DNA of 64,000 nucleotides from Valencia hispanica. Taxonomy: Eukaryota; Chordata; Actinopteri; Cyprinodontiformes; Valenciidae. Below, in pieces: positions 37,034-50,265 of the stretch. The first letter of the stretch is position 1. Each line of letters opens with the position of its first letter. Below the pieces are notes generated by a model. That model was not told the origin of the DNA, made no database searches, and saw only the letters and a list, made by a program, of their open reading frames with translations. The stretch lies in contig OY747721.1 in NCBI GenBank assembly GCA_963556495.2, positions 9,086,149-9,150,148 of the forward strand, in the 5' to 3' direction. The position numbers were made by a program, and so were the translations under genes.

Positions 37034-37445
37034 GTGTGGGGTCTTTGGTGTTTACAGATATATTCTTGGGCTGAGGTTATCATTACTAGATCTTGATTAA
37101 TCGGTACCATGAGCTTTTCAGTGACTGTTGTATTTTTATATCCATTTTTGTGTGATGTGGTTGTGTAGTTCTTAGTTCACAATATTTGGTTTGTTTTGTC
37201 GATGTTCTTTTTTCGTTTTTTTGTTGTTTTTTTCCCCTCTCTCTGCCGTCCTGTGGGTATGGAGGCAGACTTCGATTTTATTCTGTGTTTTCTTTTTTCC
37301 CCTTCGTCTCTTGTATTTTCAAATCACCCGCTCTCTTGACTTTTTGTTTCCTACCTCTCTTCATCTTCTTTCTTTCTTCCCCTTTATTTTCCATCTTCGT
37401 GTTCATAATATCAGAAAATAAAACCAGCAGCAATTCATAATAAAG
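35650..37445 (+). mobile_element. GC-rich retroelement tail of uncertain clade
   Basis: A GC-rich block (35650-36900) stands out from the AT-rich intron. It is followed by a (CA)n tract, GTGTGGGGTCTTTGGTGTTTAC, a long pyrimidine-rich stretch and a final AATAAA-containing end (37418-37445). The order (GC-rich region, CATGTCTGCATCGATTCCTGGGAGAC, then CA repeat, then GGTGTGGGGTCTTTGG, then pyrimidine run, then AATAAAG) is that of a repeated fish retroelement 3' region I recall, but I cannot name the clade. Overlapping open frames on both strands are due to the GC content. No reverse transcriptase is present. Confidence 0.5.
36953..37030. repeat. (CA)n microsatellite
   Basis: About 78 bp of CA dinucleotides with a few single-base interruptions (CATA, CCCA, CGCA). 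It lies within the GC-rich retroelement tail. Confidence 0.95.
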
Positions 37446-38044
37446 ATTTCTCACACATATATATATCAAGTGGAGTAGTATAGCAAAAGCTGTAGTGCTC
37501 TGCTTGTGAAAGTAAATCTGTTGGGCTTCTACTTGGTACTCAGACACCAATTCTGAGCTCCACACTGCCAAACAGGACACGTAAAAAAAAAAAAAAAGTA
37601 GTTTTGGGGATTTTCTTTCTCCTCTTAAATCACCACTCATCCTACACCTCTGAAAATTCCCATTCCTGTTTTTAAGATCCTTTCCTCCACCCACTTACAT
37701 TGACTGGCATGCAATTTAGGAGCGGCCTCATCATAATAATTATTTTTCCTGTGTTAAGCCCAGGTCATTTCAGACAATTTGATAGCAATAATTTCCCAAA
37801 AGTGGCTACTTTGATTTAAATGTTAGCAGTAATGTTATTCCCAGAGCACTTTTATTTTTTATCTTTTTCACTGAATGGACACATTCATTTGACAGCTACA
37901 GCTTTGTTTATTTTACTTTCACTGCCACCCACAAGAACTAAAACTACCTTACAAAAAGAAATGTAAGCTTAAAGAGCTAATGTTTCATCCATTTTTAATA
38001 GTTTTAACCACCAATATTCTGTGCTCAAATAAAGCAGATTTGAG

Positions 38045-38344
<300 letters not shown>

Positions 38345-38508
38345 CAAGTTAAAGCACTTTCTTACTAAAGGTAAGAGACTATGGCATTCTGGTGGAATAG
38401 AGATATAACATTGTGTGTCATTACCACAGATATAATGTTGTAGTGTTATATAATATAATATAATATGAATTGGAGGGTTAATTTAGATGATTAAAAACTT
38501 TTTATTTA

Positions 38509-39815
38509 CAGTGGGGCTAAAAAGTATTTGGCAGCCACTGATTGTGCAAGTTGTCCCACTTAAAAAGATGAGAGTGGTCTGTAATTTTCATCCTAGGTAC
38601 ACTTCATTTGAGACAGAATGTAAAAGAAAATTTCAGATCATTACATTGTATGCTTTTTTAAGAATTTATTTGTATATTGGTGGAGAAAATAAGTATTTAG
38701 CACCTACAACCAAGCAAAAATTCTGGCCCTCACAGACCTGTTACTCCTTTAAGGAGCTATTCAATCCTCCACTAGTTATTTGTAATAATGGCACCTGTTT
38801 GAACTTGTTATCTGTATAAAAGAAGCCTGTCCTCCAAACAGCCAGACTCCCACCTCTACCATGGCCAAGACCAGAGAGCTGTCCAAGGACACCAAGGACA
38901 AGATTGTACACCTGCACAAGACTGGGATGAGCCAATCTGCAATAGACAAGCAGCTTGGTGAGAAGAGATCAACTGTTGCTGCAATTATTAGAAAATTGAA
39001 TAAATACAAGTTCACTGACAATCTGCCTCGACCTGGGTCTCCATGCAAGATCTCACCTCGTGGGGTACACATGAATGGTGACAAAACAGCCCAGAACTAC
39101 ACAGGGGAAACTGGTCAATGACCTGAAGAGAGATAGGACCAAAGTAACAAAGGTTACTACTTCATCATGGATTAAAATCCTGCAGTCCCCATGCTTAAGC
39201 CAGCACTTGTCAAGGCCCGTCTAAAGTTTGCCAGAGACCATCTGGATGATCCAGAGGAGGATTGGGAGAATGTCATGTGGTCAGATGAATACCAAAATAC
39301 AACTCTCTGGTATAAACGCCACTCGCCATGTTTGGAGGGGGAACAATGCTGAGTTGCACCCCAAGAACACTATTATGCTTTGGGGCTGCTTTTCTGCAAA
39401 GGGGACAGGATGACTGATCCAGATTAAGGATGCATGAATGGGGTCATGTATCGTGAAATTTTGGGCAAAAACCTCCTTCCATCAGTGAGAGCATTAAAGA
39501 TTTTACTTGTCTGGATCTTCCAGCATGAAAATGATCCCAAACACATCGCCCAGCCTAAGAAGGCAAAAAAGCTTTTTTAAAGTTCTGAAGTGGCCTAGCC
39601 AGTCTCCACATCTCAATCCAATAGAGAATCTGGGGAGGGAGTTGAATGTCTTCTGTGTTAACGAGCGACAGCCCCAATACATCCCAGCTCTAGAAAAAAT
39701 CTGCATGTAAGAAGGGGCCAAAATACCAGCTGAAGTGTGTGCAAACCTTGTGAAGACCTACAGGAAACGTTTGATCTCTGTCATTGCTAACCAAAGTTAC
39801 TTTACAAAGGATCGA
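38509..39815 (+). mobile_element. Tc1-like transposon, better-preserved copy
   Basis: It starts TA/CAGTGGGGCTAAAAAGTATTTGG, a typical Tc1 terminal repeat at a TA site. ATG at 38861 opens a transposase N-terminus of 86 codons with the paired-like helix-turn-helix ([50 protein letters not shown]). After frame changes the DDE pieces follow: WSDEY near 39280, the IMLWGCFSAKGTG block near 39370-39413, and [11 protein letters not shown], where the usual DND reads END. The right terminal repeat is missing because an antisense Tc1 abuts it. It is inactive. Confidence 0.88.
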
Positions 39816-39864
39816 AGAGAACTTATGTTCCCTGGGTCGGGATAGCTAAATCAGTTAAATTCTG

Positions 39865-40640
39865 GTCTTCTCTGACCCCTGGCACCTTCCACCACATGAA
39901 AGCATTGTGCTTTTCATGGCTTGAAGAAAACAAGCTTCCTTCCAATTGCTTTCTGTTTACCTATAGCTTTGCCCTTGCCACCTTTCATAAAGGCAAGATT
40001 TTTGGAGAGTAAAATTTATAGTTTATAGTCCGGTCAACATATTCTCCCACTTGAGCTGTGGATCTCTACAGCTCCTCCAGCACTGGCATGGACCTCTTGG
40101 CTGTCTCTCCTATCGATCCCCTTCTTGCAAAACCTGCTGTTTATTTGAATAAACTTGGTAGGTTTGCAGTTGTGCATTTATTTTTCCATTTTAGGATGAA
40201 TTGATGGAACTGTGCTCCATGACATATTAAAAACTTGGGATTCTGTTTTATAATGCAACAATGATTTAGACTTCTTTACAACTATGTGGTGCATTGAATA
40301 GTCATCAAGATGATTTTTGTTCAGTGAAGCTTTCACCAAACAGCTAGGACAGTTCATACTAAGAAGAAAACTCAGGTGAACTGTATTTACTAATTAAATG
40401 AGAAATTGTTGCAATGTATTTCTTTAGAAGAATTAGAGTAAAGGGGGTTAAATACAAATGCATGTTGGACATTTCAAATTTTAATTTGTAAAATATTTAG
40501 AAAATGATGCATCTTTTCCTTCCAACTCAGAATCATGCACTACTTTGTGTTGATGAGCTTGATAGAATCCAAATAAAGTACATTGATCTTTGTGATAGTA
40601 ACAGAACAAAATATGAAAAAAAAATATAAATACATTTGCA
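39865..40640 (-). mobile_element. Tc1-like transposon in antisense, decayed
   Basis: TCTGACCCCTGGCACCTTCC...GAGCTGTGGATCTCTACAGCTCC...GGACCTCTTGGCTG...TTGGTAGGTTTGCAGTTGTGC are consecutive antisense landmarks of a fish Tc1 family. The terminal region at 40435-40640 carries AAAGGGGGTTAAATACAAATGC and AGAATCATGCACTACTTTGTG. It borders directly on the + strand Tc1 to its left. Confidence 0.65.
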
Positions 40641-40652
40641 AGTACTGGGCAA

Positions 40653-40842
40653 GGGCAATGGTGGCTCAGTGGGTAAAGCAAATGTTCGATTTCAACTTCT
40701 TAATGTCACATGTTGGTATGCAGGATATTTAACCCCAAGTTGCCCACCGATCTGTGAAGCTGTGTATCAATGTGTGTGTTTGAGTGTCAGAGTAAAGCTC
40801 TTTGAGTGATTTCCATGGCTTGAAAACTGCTATTCAGTTTAT
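40653..40842 (+). mobile_element. tRNA-derived SINE
   Basis: CAATGGTGGCTCAGTGGG (A box-like) is followed about 25 bp later by TGTTCGATTTCAA (B box-like). A fish SINE body follows: TTAACCCCAAGTTGCCCACCGATC, then TGTGTGTTTGAGTGTC, then TAAAGCTCTTTGAGTGATT...GAAAACTGCTATTCAG. It is diverged, and no target duplication was found. Confidence 0.7.
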
Positions 40843-43805
40843 TTACCAAAGCACTGTGCCCTAAAAGTAATTGTTTGCTATGATATCTAGGATGCAGTTT
40901 AAGTTTGGTCTAAACGTTTTTATCTCTCAGCCTATCCTGATAGTTAGTTAATTTCATAGGTAGGCAGTGGAACTAGGATTTAAAGTTGTTTCATTATCTA
41001 AAGGCTGCAAAGTAGTATGAGAGCCACTGTTAAATCAGGGGGAGGAAAAGATAAGATGACTAAAGGAAAGGATCGAGCTAATCATCAATGCTGCACCAAA
41101 ATGACAGTAAATCTCAATTGTTTTTAGCTGCCTGGACTTCAGACTTCTGTTTTCACCTAATCCGATTCCCTAAGACATGGTTAACAAACTACAGCACAGC
41201 AATTTATTATCTGCATATTCTTATTCTTTCAGGAGCTGAAACAATTATTTATCTAATGTTATAACAAACCTGAAATATTAATTTTAAACAATTAGATTCT
41301 TTTCTCGGTCACCATGTTTGGTAGAAGTAAAACGTATATGTTTTAGGAACAAAAATCAAGACATGTTTAGTAGAAATACTTTTTTTTCTTTTGTTAATGC
41401 ACAATAAATATCTGCATCAGGCTGCAGAACATAATAGCAGTTTAAAACAAAACTGCTGCTGTCATCGCTGTCATTTTGTGGAGAAATGTTTGACAAAATT
41501 ATCTTTAAAAAGTCACTACATTGGGTAGTAAAACTACTCAATAACAGTTAATAAAATGAGAATTTCTGCCATTAACTAATTAATTATTCATGTGCAGTGG
41601 TGTGATTCATGAGTTATGGAGAGGAGCTTTCACACCACACAGGTTAATAGTTCTCTTTGTGAAACAAAGTCAAGAATATACAATGGTGACATTTTGAAAC
41701 TTTTTAACAATTTCAAATTAGAATGAGCATGATTAGCACTATTAGCATAACTATAACAGCAGTCTTTACCTTTTTTATGATTAAAAAGATTTTTGCTTTT
41801 TATCAAAATCTTCCATTAGGTTGCCAACATTTCAAAATTCTACATCTTCTATTGAAGATAGAAATAAAAAGCTGAATCGTATTAGCCTTCCTGTGGTCTT
41901 CTAAAGCTTCAAGTTGCTCCTCTATAAAGCCCCAAGTGATGGCTGACAAAGCCTTTAATGAAGTAAATCTTTTCGGAAAAAATAAATAACAGTGTTGTGT
42001 TAGCTATGTCCACACTGAGTAGGCAGACTGCTCACTCTATAGCAGCTAGACTCTCCACTGGCAGTGGGCTTCTGCAGCAGGCTATGTTTGTATTTACATA
42101 ATCTGGCAAATATGTGAATATTGATATATACATTTAATGAAACTTCAGTGCATATTTTATTGTCTGTTTGTTGAAATTTTGTTCCAAGATGTTTGACCCT
42201 TCAATACGGAAAAAAGAAAATTACAAAATTGCAATCAAACACTGAATATAGCACCTTTGATTCCAACAAACACAAAAACCATGAGCACATCAAACGTGAC
42301 ACACATACTACAAAGAGGTGGCTGGACTACAGTTCCCACAAAATCTTTTTCTTTTTATCATGTCTAGACCTGAGTAACCCACACCTTTCTATACACCAGG
42401 CAGGATAGAAAAACTGCTTCAATGGGGCCACAACTAATGTCTAGTTAGCATAATATGGATACCTTGAGAGATTAGTCTGTGGCAAGTGAAGCTAATAAAA
42501 TGTTTGTTAAAGCAACTCTAATGCTGTCTGCATGCCTGAAATTTGTTACTTAATAAGTTACTGATAAAGACATCCTTATATGGAAAATGATAATGTGTGA
42601 GGACAAAACCTATTATCCTAGCAGTAAGATGTATTGAGGGATTGGAATGTTTTGTATTGCTGTCATAAAAAAAAACAGTTTTTGTTTGTTTTTGTACTGG
42701 TTTATTTAGTCAATAATATGCCAACAACTTGTGCTGCTGAGTTTTGTGGGAACGATAAAGGACAATGTTAATATACACAATAAAAAAAAAAAAAAACTCC
42801 ATCTGTCACATCTCCAGATGCCGAAGCAGCACTGCTCTGCTTCCACTGTTGATTCCTGTCTTTGGAAGAGAGATTTCCAACACATGCATGTTAAGCAGAC
42901 AAGCTGTGAGCATACTGGCATTCATACACAATCCATCCTGTTATCCTTTAATACAAACATTAAGTAGAAACGGACAAAGGGGAGAATTGACACAAAGGCA
43001 CTCTGACTGAAAGAAGCTGTGCTAACTGACTGGCTAATGGCTATGTTATCTGTTAACTGTCATAGAATCACTTCATTTATCCTATTATAAAAAACGACAA
43101 AGGACAATAATAATTCCTTACCAGTTGCTGTTAGATTCCTTGTTATGAAGGACAGCTTTTAGAAGCATGCTTTAGATACCACCTTGGTAGAAAACTATGC
43201 AGTTTGTTTACATCAGCATGTGCCAATAAAACATGATCAATTAAATTAATAAGTGTCTAAACATAAATGTATCACAAAATGATTTTTACTCTGCTGAACA
43301 GCTGCAAAACAGCTTGAATCTTACATAATAACCAAAATTACCACAAATTACAAAATACAATTTGGGTCACCTGGAGTTCCCTGCTCATTTGGCTGCTCAG
43401 TCAGCTCAGTTTCCCAGTTTTTGTGACTCATACACCTCCTCATGGGTCTAGAGAAGAGCAATAAAATACTGTTAATTACTTCTGGTTTGTTTCTAAACAA
43501 ATTATTTGCAGTATCCTTGCTGTCCATCTCCTTGCTTTCTTTATAGCCTGAAGCTATTATGCTACCGTGTGTAAAGCTGGGCTGTCTTCCTTCTGCTACG
43601 CTGCCCCCATTGGTGGCCTAGACGAGTGTTAGGCTAATTCCTTTTCCCTGTCATATATTTATTTATTTTTCCTAAAACCTTTGAACTAACAGTTGTGTCA
43701 AAATCTTATTTTTATGCCAAACATATAAAATATAAGAAGAGGTACATAGTCGTGAGGTAAGGCCAATTCAGCATTTCAAAAAACATGTCAACTATTATGA
43801 CATTT

Positions 43806-46015
43806 TAAAGGCAAGGCAAGGCAAGGCAAGGCAAGGCAATTTTATTTGTATAGCACACTTTCAACAGCAGGGTAATTCAAGGTGCTTTACATGATTTGGT
43901 GATTTAAAAGAAACACATAAAAGAAACACACATTACACATGATACACAATAAAGCAAGAGAAAAATAAAAAAAAGCAAGAGAGCATGAACACATTTCATA
44001 CATATGACATCAAGCATTTACTCAAAGGCAATTCAAAACAGATGGGTTTTTAGTCTCGATTTAAAGCAGTTCAGAGTTTCAGCAGCTCTACACTCGTCAG
44101 GAAGTCTGTTCCAGATAAGGGGAGCATAAAAAGTGAAAGCTGCTTCTCCATGTTTAGTTCTGAGTCTAGGGATGTTTAGTAGGCTAGAGTTGGAGGACCT
44201 GAGTGGTCTTGGTGGTTGGTACCATGACAACAGGTCTTCAACATATTTTGGTGCTAAGCCATGTAATAATTTATAAACTAGTAAAAGTATTTTAAAGTCT
44301 ATTCTCTGAGCTACAGGGAGCCAGTGTAAGGACTTTAGAACTGGGGTGATGTGCTCTACTTTCCTGGTTCTAGTGAGGACGCGAGCGGCAGCGTTCTGGA
44401 TCAGCTGCAGCTGTCTGATTAACTTTTTAGGCAGACCTGTGAAGATGCTGTTGCAGTAATCAATCCGACTAAAGATAAACGCATGGATGAGTTTTTCTAG
44501 GTCGTGTTGCAAAATCAGTCCTTTAATCCTAGAGATGTTCTTCAGGTGATAGAACGCTGACCTTGTTATTGCCTTTATGTGACCCTGGAGGTTCAGGTCT
44601 GAGTCCATTACTACACCTAGGTTACGAACCTGATCAGTAGTTTCTAGCTGTATTAATTGAAGCTGTGTGCTGACTCTTGATCGTTCCTCCTTGGGTCCAA
44701 AAATAATCACTTCAGTTTTGTTTCTATTCAGCTGGAGAAAGTTATGGCACATCCATCCATTTATTTGGTCAATGCATTGATTTAGGGTTTGAATGGGTTC
44801 AGAGTCACCTGGTGACATTGTAATGTAGAGCTGATTGTCATCTGCGTAGTTATGGTAGCTAATGTTATTGGTTGCTATTATCTTGCCTAGTGGGAGCATG
44901 TAGATATTAAATAAGAGGGGCCCCAGGATGGAGCCCTGGGGCCCCCCACATGTGATTTCTGTTCGTTCTGATGAAAAGTTTCCTATTGAAACATAGAAGT
45001 CCCTGTTCTTTAGGTAAGACTCGAACCAGCCAAGTACTGTACCAGAGAGTCCGACCCAGCTCTCCAGTCGTTCCAATAAAATATCATGATCAACAGTGTC
45101 AAATGCTGCACTGAGGTCCAACAGAACCAGCACTGTGGTTCTTCCACAGTCTGTATTTATGCGGATGTCATTAAATACTTTGACGAGGACAGTGTCGGTG
45201 CTGTGGTGAGCGCGGAAACCAGACTAAAAAGCATCAAAACGGTTTGTCATTGTTATGAAGCCATTTAACTGCTGAAACACAGCTTTTTCAATAATCTTAC
45301 TGATGAATGGGAGATTGGAGATTGGCCTATAGTTCTGCATTAACGTGTTGTCCAGATTTTTCTTCTTTAGCAGTGGTTTAATAACTGCTGTTTTTAAAGC
45401 CTGAGGGAAGACACCTGATAGCAGTGATGAGTTCACTATTTGAACAAGATCAGAACCAATAACAGGAAGAACCTTCTTTAGAAAAGCTGTGGGTAGGATA
45501 TCAAGACAGCAGGAGGAGGAGCTTAATTGGATAATGATTTTTCCAAGGCTGTTCTGGTTTAATTCGTGGAATTCAGACATTTTCTCTACATTGTTGTTGA
45601 TTGGGGATGGCACTGGTTGTGGGTTCGATATTGAGGTACAGATTGACCGTCTAATTGTTAGAATCTTTTCAGTGAAAAGGCTGGCAAATTCATTGCAGGC
45701 CCTGGTAGAGTTTAGTTCAGGGGCTACTGTCACTAAAGGATTAGTTAGTCTTTCCACTGTTGCAAATAGAGTCCGTGCATTATTAATGTTTCTGTTGATG
45801 ATTTCAGAAAAGAACGATTCCCTAGCATCTTTTATAGTTAGCTGATATCTATTCAGTCTCTCTTTGTAGATCTCACAGTGAACCTGGAGTCGAGTTTTAC
45901 GCCATTTTCTCTCGGCTCGTCGACACTCTCTTTTTTCACTACGTACCAGTGGATTACTTGTCCACTGAGACTTTTTTCTACCTGAGACTACTTTCACTTT
46001 AGTTGGAGCAATTTT
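43806..46015 (-). mobile_element. LINE-2, subfamily a, reverse transcriptase broken by a single stop
   Basis: The 3' terminus is the (GGCAA)n run at 43808-43838 followed by TTTTATTTGTATAGCACACTTTC. The frame reads continuously on the minus strand from about 46010 to 44033. It starts with IAPTKVKVVSGRKKSQW, continues through [60 protein letters not shown] and [18 protein letters not shown] to [16 protein letters not shown], and ends RLKTHLF. The only interruption is a TAG at 45224-45226, where the family has CAG (FQSGFRAHH). The YADD active site is intact. The endonuclease and ORF1 are lost by 5' truncation near 46015. Confidence 0.93.
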
Positions 46016-47281
46016 TAAAATAATTTTCAAAATACAAAGCCACAAAATCTGATCCATATTACTGATTGAACAAACTATACCTAGTCTTTAAAGATGCTTA
46101 AATTTAATTACGTTTGAATTAAATGTGCTATTGATTATTAATACCCATAGGTTTGGATCTGAGAAGGCTGTGAAAAGCTCAATTTCACTCCCAGTATTCC
46201 CTCCTAGTGTGATTAAATTATTTAACGAAATAAACGAACTGCTTGTGAAAGTCCCAAGTTCAATGTGTATAAAAGTATAGATTGAGGCTTACAGTGAGAG
46301 CATGAATAAACTTTTCTTTTTGTTGACAGTCATCAATACTTAAATAAATAAATAAAATTGATGTTTGATGAATAGATATTTACAGAGTGCTAAATCTTGT
46401 GCAAAAATCCCTTACACTGTGGCAATTCATTGATCGTGCTCACAGACAAGCTATGAACAACGAAAACCTACTTTTAAATATTTTAACAAAGTTCTTTTGA
46501 GTTTTATTATTAGTAACTGTTAGTTAAAAGCCTGTGCTTAGAATTATGTGTTCATGGATGCACTCATCTTGGAACTTTTTTAAAAAAAATATTTTGGTAT
46601 AAATCTGTTTTCACATTTAAGAGCAGTGAATGAACTGGAAACTCGTGAGTTCGATAGAAGTCTTGAGAGCCTCACTCACAACAAAGCTGAGTTACAATAA
46701 CACAGAAATGTGTTTTTCTTTAGGTTTTATTGAGTTGTTTATTCAATAATTTTCAAAATGCTGTTTAATTCAAAGGCTCTGTTTTATCATCTGTGACCTC
46801 TTTTATTTATCTTAGTAGTAATTTGTTTTTAGATTAACACGGTTAAACAGAGAATTTGGATCACCCAATTTTCCTCTTTTATCAGAGGAGGGCAGTGAGA
46901 CCTTTTTCATATTCACATTAGTGAGAGGATTCTGAGCAGGCTATAAACAGACACAACATTTTTGAACACTTCCTGTGTTTCCCTTATTTAAAGTGCAACT
47001 GAAAGAGACACAAATGACTCCCCACGGATCCTCCTTTTCAAGTCCGATTTATGCGTAATGAAAATAAAAATGCAAAGCACTTTCTCTTTGTTCTTTAGAA
47101 AACAGTGGGGGATTAACGTCCCTTGTGGCCAAGTCGTGGTGAATCTTATTTTGCTCTTCTTTCATCTGTGCCACATGAAAACAATAGATGTTTGTATGAC
47201 ACTGTCAGAGAGGATTTAATTACTATGTTTTGAAAGTTTTGACACCATATGTAGACAGAGCTCTGTGGTTTTTTTTTTCAG

Positions 47282-47401
47282 CTAACCCCTGTAGGAACAA
47301 CTATCTTCTCCGGTTTCTCTGGGAATAATGGTGCAACAGACATTGATGACGGCCCCAATGGCCAGATAGAGTACACCATCCAGTACAACCCGAAAGATCC
47401 G
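47282..47401 (+). CDS. pcdh15: protocadherin-15 coding exon, first half of EC2
   Basis: A 120-bp, phase 0-0 exon of 40 codons. The acceptor is a long T run ending TTTTTTTTTCAG, and the donor is CCG/GTGAGT. It encodes [20 protein letters not shown] followed by [34 protein letters not shown] is the EC2 equivalent of the cadherin DxD calcium motif followed by the NGxIxY strand, and it is highly characteristic of PCDH15. No stop or frame break is present. About 500 bp downstream a hAT-type transposon occupies the intron, but it does not touch the donor. Confidence 0.97.
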
Positions 47402-47908
47402 GTGAGTTCCCAATATGCTTTTTTGCTGTTAACCTCCATGCAAAGAAGTTCTAAATATGTTTTGTTAGCCCTTTTAAAAATGCTTGATTCTAATACAAAT
47501 TTAACTATAATAGCAAAGACTGGAAAAGAGAATAACTTAATCACAAAAACCTCAGCGGCACTATATTTTAGCCCTGCCCCATAATTACTTGTTGTTCCTT
47601 TCAATGATTTTATGGTGATCTCAGAGGAAAGTGTTAATGATACTACGGCAGCTGATATGACCATCATTCTCACTGATTCAGGAAAGAAAATTGTTTTACT
47701 TCAGAGTTTTTCTCGAAATCATTCTTCTTTTTCAAAGAAAAGTCAAAAATTACCTTCATGTGTATCAGAAAGACTTCACATACAAGGACATTGCTGCTAG
47801 TAAGATTGCTACCAAATCAGGCGTCAAGAAGACTTTTCCAGTGTTCTAGGGTGCCCAAGAACGTCACGGAAGTGCTAGAACAATTTTCTAAACAGGCTCC
47901 AAGTAAGG

Positions 47909-49180
47909 CAGTGGTTCCTAAACTATTTCTGCTTGCCCCCCCCCTTTGGTTTATAAGAAGAAAATGTTTATGTCCCCCCTCCCCCACCAGTGTAATTATT
48001 ACTGTTTTATTAATTTATTATTTTATTTTTGATTAGTTTTACTGTGTAGTTTTCTATTATATTGCTTTCAATAAATTTTTAATGCCTCTCTGTGCACAAT
48101 TGGTTTAAAACATAAAGACCCTTGCACCACCTTCACACATGACAGTTTTCAGGATTTGCTGTGAAACAGAACAGTTGTCTGTCGGAGCCCATTTTCTCGC
48201 ACAGTATCACAAATATCAGGGCTTTGACAGGTTGTGTTTTGATGTAGTTGACTGTGCCAAAGACATTATGTTATTCAGCTTGGGACTCTGGTGTTTACTC
48301 ACCAGTGCGTCGCGGTGTATAATGCAGTGCGTGCACTGCTATATTGGGGGAAAGTCCCTATATGTCCGTTGACATCTCACAAATGCTCCTGCCCATGGTA
48401 TTATTGGACAGAGGAATAACCAATAGTCGGCTGGCCTCTGTTATGAATCATAGATGGAACCGTGTCCATATTTCAGGAACCAACAGAGTACCAGTATGGG
48501 GGTATGTACTCAGAATGCCCCGATCAAGTTGGGCATTTGGAGCTGTGGTTAAGTCGCGCTGATTGGTTATAATTCAGTGGGAAATGAGCAGACGTTACCA
48601 AACAACTGACTTTGTGAAAATAATAAGAGTTGCTGGCAATGCTGTTTATAACAACAACAAGCAGAAGTGCAGCAACAAGCCCTGCTTCTTCCATGTTGAT
48701 CTCTTGTTATTTCTGCCGCTGTGGGTGCTTTTTGGCTCTGATCAGTGACGCAACTCACTGCTGACACAGTTGTGATATGCAGCTGTTTAGCTGTTTCCTT
48801 AAAGGCCTGATTGTGTATGGAGACATGACAGCTGAGTCTACAAATTACCCATCAGAAAAAGATCTGGTTAAATTACCCTGAAGTTCCGATAGTGGAAACG
48901 CACCTAATGTACAAAACATTATGAGCTCAGTTGAGCATTTACAGGTGTAACAAAACCAAAGGGAATAAGTGCTTCGTCATATTTTCTACTCTTTGGCTGG
49001 GAAGGAAATTGGTTTAGAAGCTTTTTTGGCAACGTTTTATCTTCTGCTTTGCATTTATGTAGGAGCCTCGTCAAAAACCTGTTATATTAGCTTTTAAATT
49101 TTATACTTTCATACCTTGCCCCCCCTACATTGACTCTGCATCCCCCCTAGGGGGCGTGCCCCCTACTTTGGGAACCACTG
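47909..49180. mobile_element. hAT-type transposon with nested element
   Basis: The ends are CAGTGGTTCCTAAACT and, inverted, CAGTGGTTCCCAAAGTAGGG, the terminus of a common hAT group. The 8-bp flanks AAGTAAGG (47901-47908) and AACTAAGG (49181-49188) differ at one position. Inside, C-rich subterminal stretches (GCCCCCCCCCTTTGG, and GCCCCCCCTACATTG near the right) mirror each other. There is no transposase. Family A material occupies 48457-48906. Confidence 0.82.
48457..48906. mobile_element. TIR family A, copy 2, nested in the hAT element
   Basis: It aligns with 636-1066 from TTTCAGGAAC through GTACCAGTATGGGGGTATGT, TGTGGTTAAGTCGCGCTGAT, GAGCAGACGTTACCAAACAA and CTTCCATGTTGATCTCTTGT to the right terminus CCTGAAGTTCCGATAGTGGA. 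The left terminal repeat is missing. Confidence 0.8.
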
Positions 49181-50265
49181 AACTAAGGGATCAGGTTGCC
49201 ACCTGAGCAAAACTTGTTCAGGTATGGCACCACAGTGAGGTATAGACTTTTAAACATTGGTCTGGTTTTAATAAATCACTTCTCATGAGGAGGAAAAAAA
49301 CACCCAAGAACATCCTTCCATTCTCCAGAAAACACTAGGACTTCCAGCAGACTGGACTGGAGAGGACTGCTGAAATTAACTATAGGGTGTTTGGGGCATC
49401 TGAAAAATGAACTGCCTTGGTAGTAATGAATGCTTCTATGAGTCCTGAGTCATGCCGGCAGGGAAGCCTCTTAACTTCATTCATGTTTGGGGTTGGTGCG
49501 CATCCAAACAAGTCACCTCATGCAGGTTTTACCTGAAATGCTGGAATGTATAAAACAATCGAAAGAAAAACAATCTAAGAGTAATTCTGTGTGGAACAAA
49601 GTTTTTTCCAACATGATGTGGCACTATCTCACAGGGCTATTATTTTCAAATACATTATGTATAAGAAATGTAAGGCTTTTAGTGGGCAGTTTTAAATAAA
49701 ACCAGGTCACAAGTGGTCATTTTGAACTAATGTTGTGAATGAGTTTAACATGCATGTGTGTAATAAGGTGCTATAAAGCTTTATTAATATGTTCTGATTA
49801 ATAAAATTTTACATTTCATTAGTTTGTCCTGTATACTGTGTGTAAAGCATAATTTCTACCTGAATTCAGAATACGATGGAAGCTGCATTCACTGTTTTAA
49901 TTTTTCTTGTATAAATGATCTTTCTCATGAAATCAGATTTTAAGCCCGTTTTTTACTATGCATCAGATTTTTGCTCCTCTATGGGATCAAAACAGCTTTT
50001 ATTGAAACTTTCATTTGATTTATTGTTGTTACATTTCCCTCTTTGCTCTGCTTGTTCTGAACTCAAATAAATTATTCTGTTTTCAGCTGAACAACTCATT
50101 TGCATCATAATGAAATCTTAAAATGTGTCTTGCTGTTACACTTGTGTAACTATAATCCAAATGTATTGTATGTCTTAACTTGTCTTGATTTTGTTAAATC
50201 TTAGGAGCAGACTTGACGTGTGACTGACTGAGTGTAATTTTGCCTCTTGTCTGCATGTTCTCCAG

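Larger units (their letters stand above)
47402..50265 (+). other. pcdh15: pcdh15 intron, 2.9 kb, phase 0
   Basis: The donor is GTGAGT and the acceptor CTCCAG. It contains a hAT-type element (47909-49180) with another element inside it. The flanks 47402-47908 and 49181-50265 hold no feature I can name with confidence. The sequence on either side of the hAT element may once have been a single older repeat that the hAT split, but I cannot identify it. Confidence 0.9.
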
